Of a stretch of DNA of 42,765 nt, positions 42,455 to 42,765 are shown one piece after another. The DNA comes from Candidatus Lambdaproteobacteria bacterium (GTDB lineage: Bacteria > SAR324 > JACQKK01). The stretch covers positions 1 through 42,765 of the forward strand of contig JACQKK010000208.1 in the NCBI GenBank assembly GCA_016204605.1, in the 5' to 3' direction. Position 1 is the stretch's first letter, and every line of letters starts with the position of its first letter. The position numbers and the translations under genes are program-made. The notes beneath the pieces were generated by a model. The model saw nothing but the letters and a program-made list of their open reading frames with translations, searched no databases and was not told the origin of the DNA.

Positions 42455-42765
42455 GGTGAAACTCCTCTATGCCATCCCGGAGCGATCCTGCGGGGACGGG
42501 CCCGGGCATCCCTGACAGGAGCCAGGCTCGGAACGCCCCTTGCGCGTCGGGGAAACCGCCCCCGCGCCAACCCATCATTTGAGGCCAATCCGGCCGGAGA
42601 GGCAAGGAGAAAAACACGGCAGGCCAGGGCAAGTCCAAAGTCGTCCGTCACCTCATGCTGGCGTCTGGCGTCAGCGCCGTTCCGGTCGCGTGCGGAGCGG
42701 CGCTGGGAGCGCTGCGGCTGGCGCTCCGGCCTCGACCTCCGGAGTCGTTTGGAGTGGCCTCGGGC
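42455..42765. other. Terminal 311 bases without a supported gene
   Basis: Upstream region of the distal quinone reductase. An ATG at 42655 opens a plus-strand frame to the window edge, but its Ala/Arg/Pro-biased translation has no recognisable features. I saw no clear promoter. Confidence 0.4.

Noticed and set aside
42655-42765. Plus-strand ORF running off the window end
   Set aside because: Only 37 codons, Ala/Arg/Pro-rich, and no similarity visible.

Overview
This window is very GC-rich (about 70% by eye) and gene-dense. It comes from a diderm (Gram-negative) bacterium: it carries most of a type II secretion operon, a chromosomal SMC, a P-II/GlnA pair with the Tyr adenylylation site, and MEP-pathway and thiamine genes. 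Pseudomonadota or a related high-GC diderm phylum fits best. I cannot fix the phylum by eye, but nothing in the housekeeping genes looks spirochaetal, which matters for the second system below.

Layout. (1) 1-2196, plus strand: the 3' end of a selA-like gene, an MFS transporter, and a glutathione S-transferase-like gene with an in-frame TGA at the active-site position of the thioredoxin fold, followed by a SECIS-like hairpin. This reads as a selenoprotein gene next to its own selenocysteine-synthesis gene. (2) 2357-11765, minus strand: gspL-M-N-mltG-gspF-G-H-I-J-K-birA, a compact, overlapping type II secretion operon with the septal murein transglycosylase mltG inside it; gspC, gspD and gspE are not in the window. 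(3) 11978-19876, minus strand: two paralogous proteins that I recognise as relatives of the spirochaete cytoplasmic filament protein CfpA. They flank a full-length pyruvate phosphate dikinase homologue that has lost key active-site residues and a protein ending in an HPr-like domain without its phosphorylatable His. I regard this four-gene cluster as a candidate undescribed cytoskeletal system. rmuC (20397-21773) lies upstream. (4) 22062-30668: scattered single genes (DUF924, quinone reductase, thiL, HU, a phosphotransferase/P-loop kinase fusion, a small helical protein, ketopantoate reductase-like, and a tyrosine recombinase that lacks its nucleophile). (5) 30914-36676: glnB-glnA, then smc. 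(6) 36703-42454: a lipoprotein-regulator-like/FGE fusion, a HEAT-repeat protein, ispF, an FmdB zinc ribbon and two tandem quinone reductases.

Repeats. A roughly 135-bp dispersed palindromic element with inverted termini (core GCGGCCTCACCC) occurs between genes (2203-2340, 41242-41377, and a short relative at 32875-32933). One copy, 5054-5187, lies inside the gspJ reading frame and supplies most of an unusually long pseudopilin leader. A separate 21/76-bp tandem array (14136-14329) duplicates the last codons and stop of the dikinase-like gene.

How the genes fit together. The selA/GST pair links selenocysteine synthesis to a redox enzyme. The Gsp proteins form the inner-membrane platform and pseudopilus, and MltG may open the peptidoglycan for it. 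In the Cfp cluster, the dikinase-like and HPr-like proteins resemble the EI/HPr pair of the phosphotransferase system, apparently stripped of chemistry. They may act as scaffold or regulator of the filament proteins; this is inference. No rRNA, tRNA, CRISPR array or intact insertion sequence was seen.
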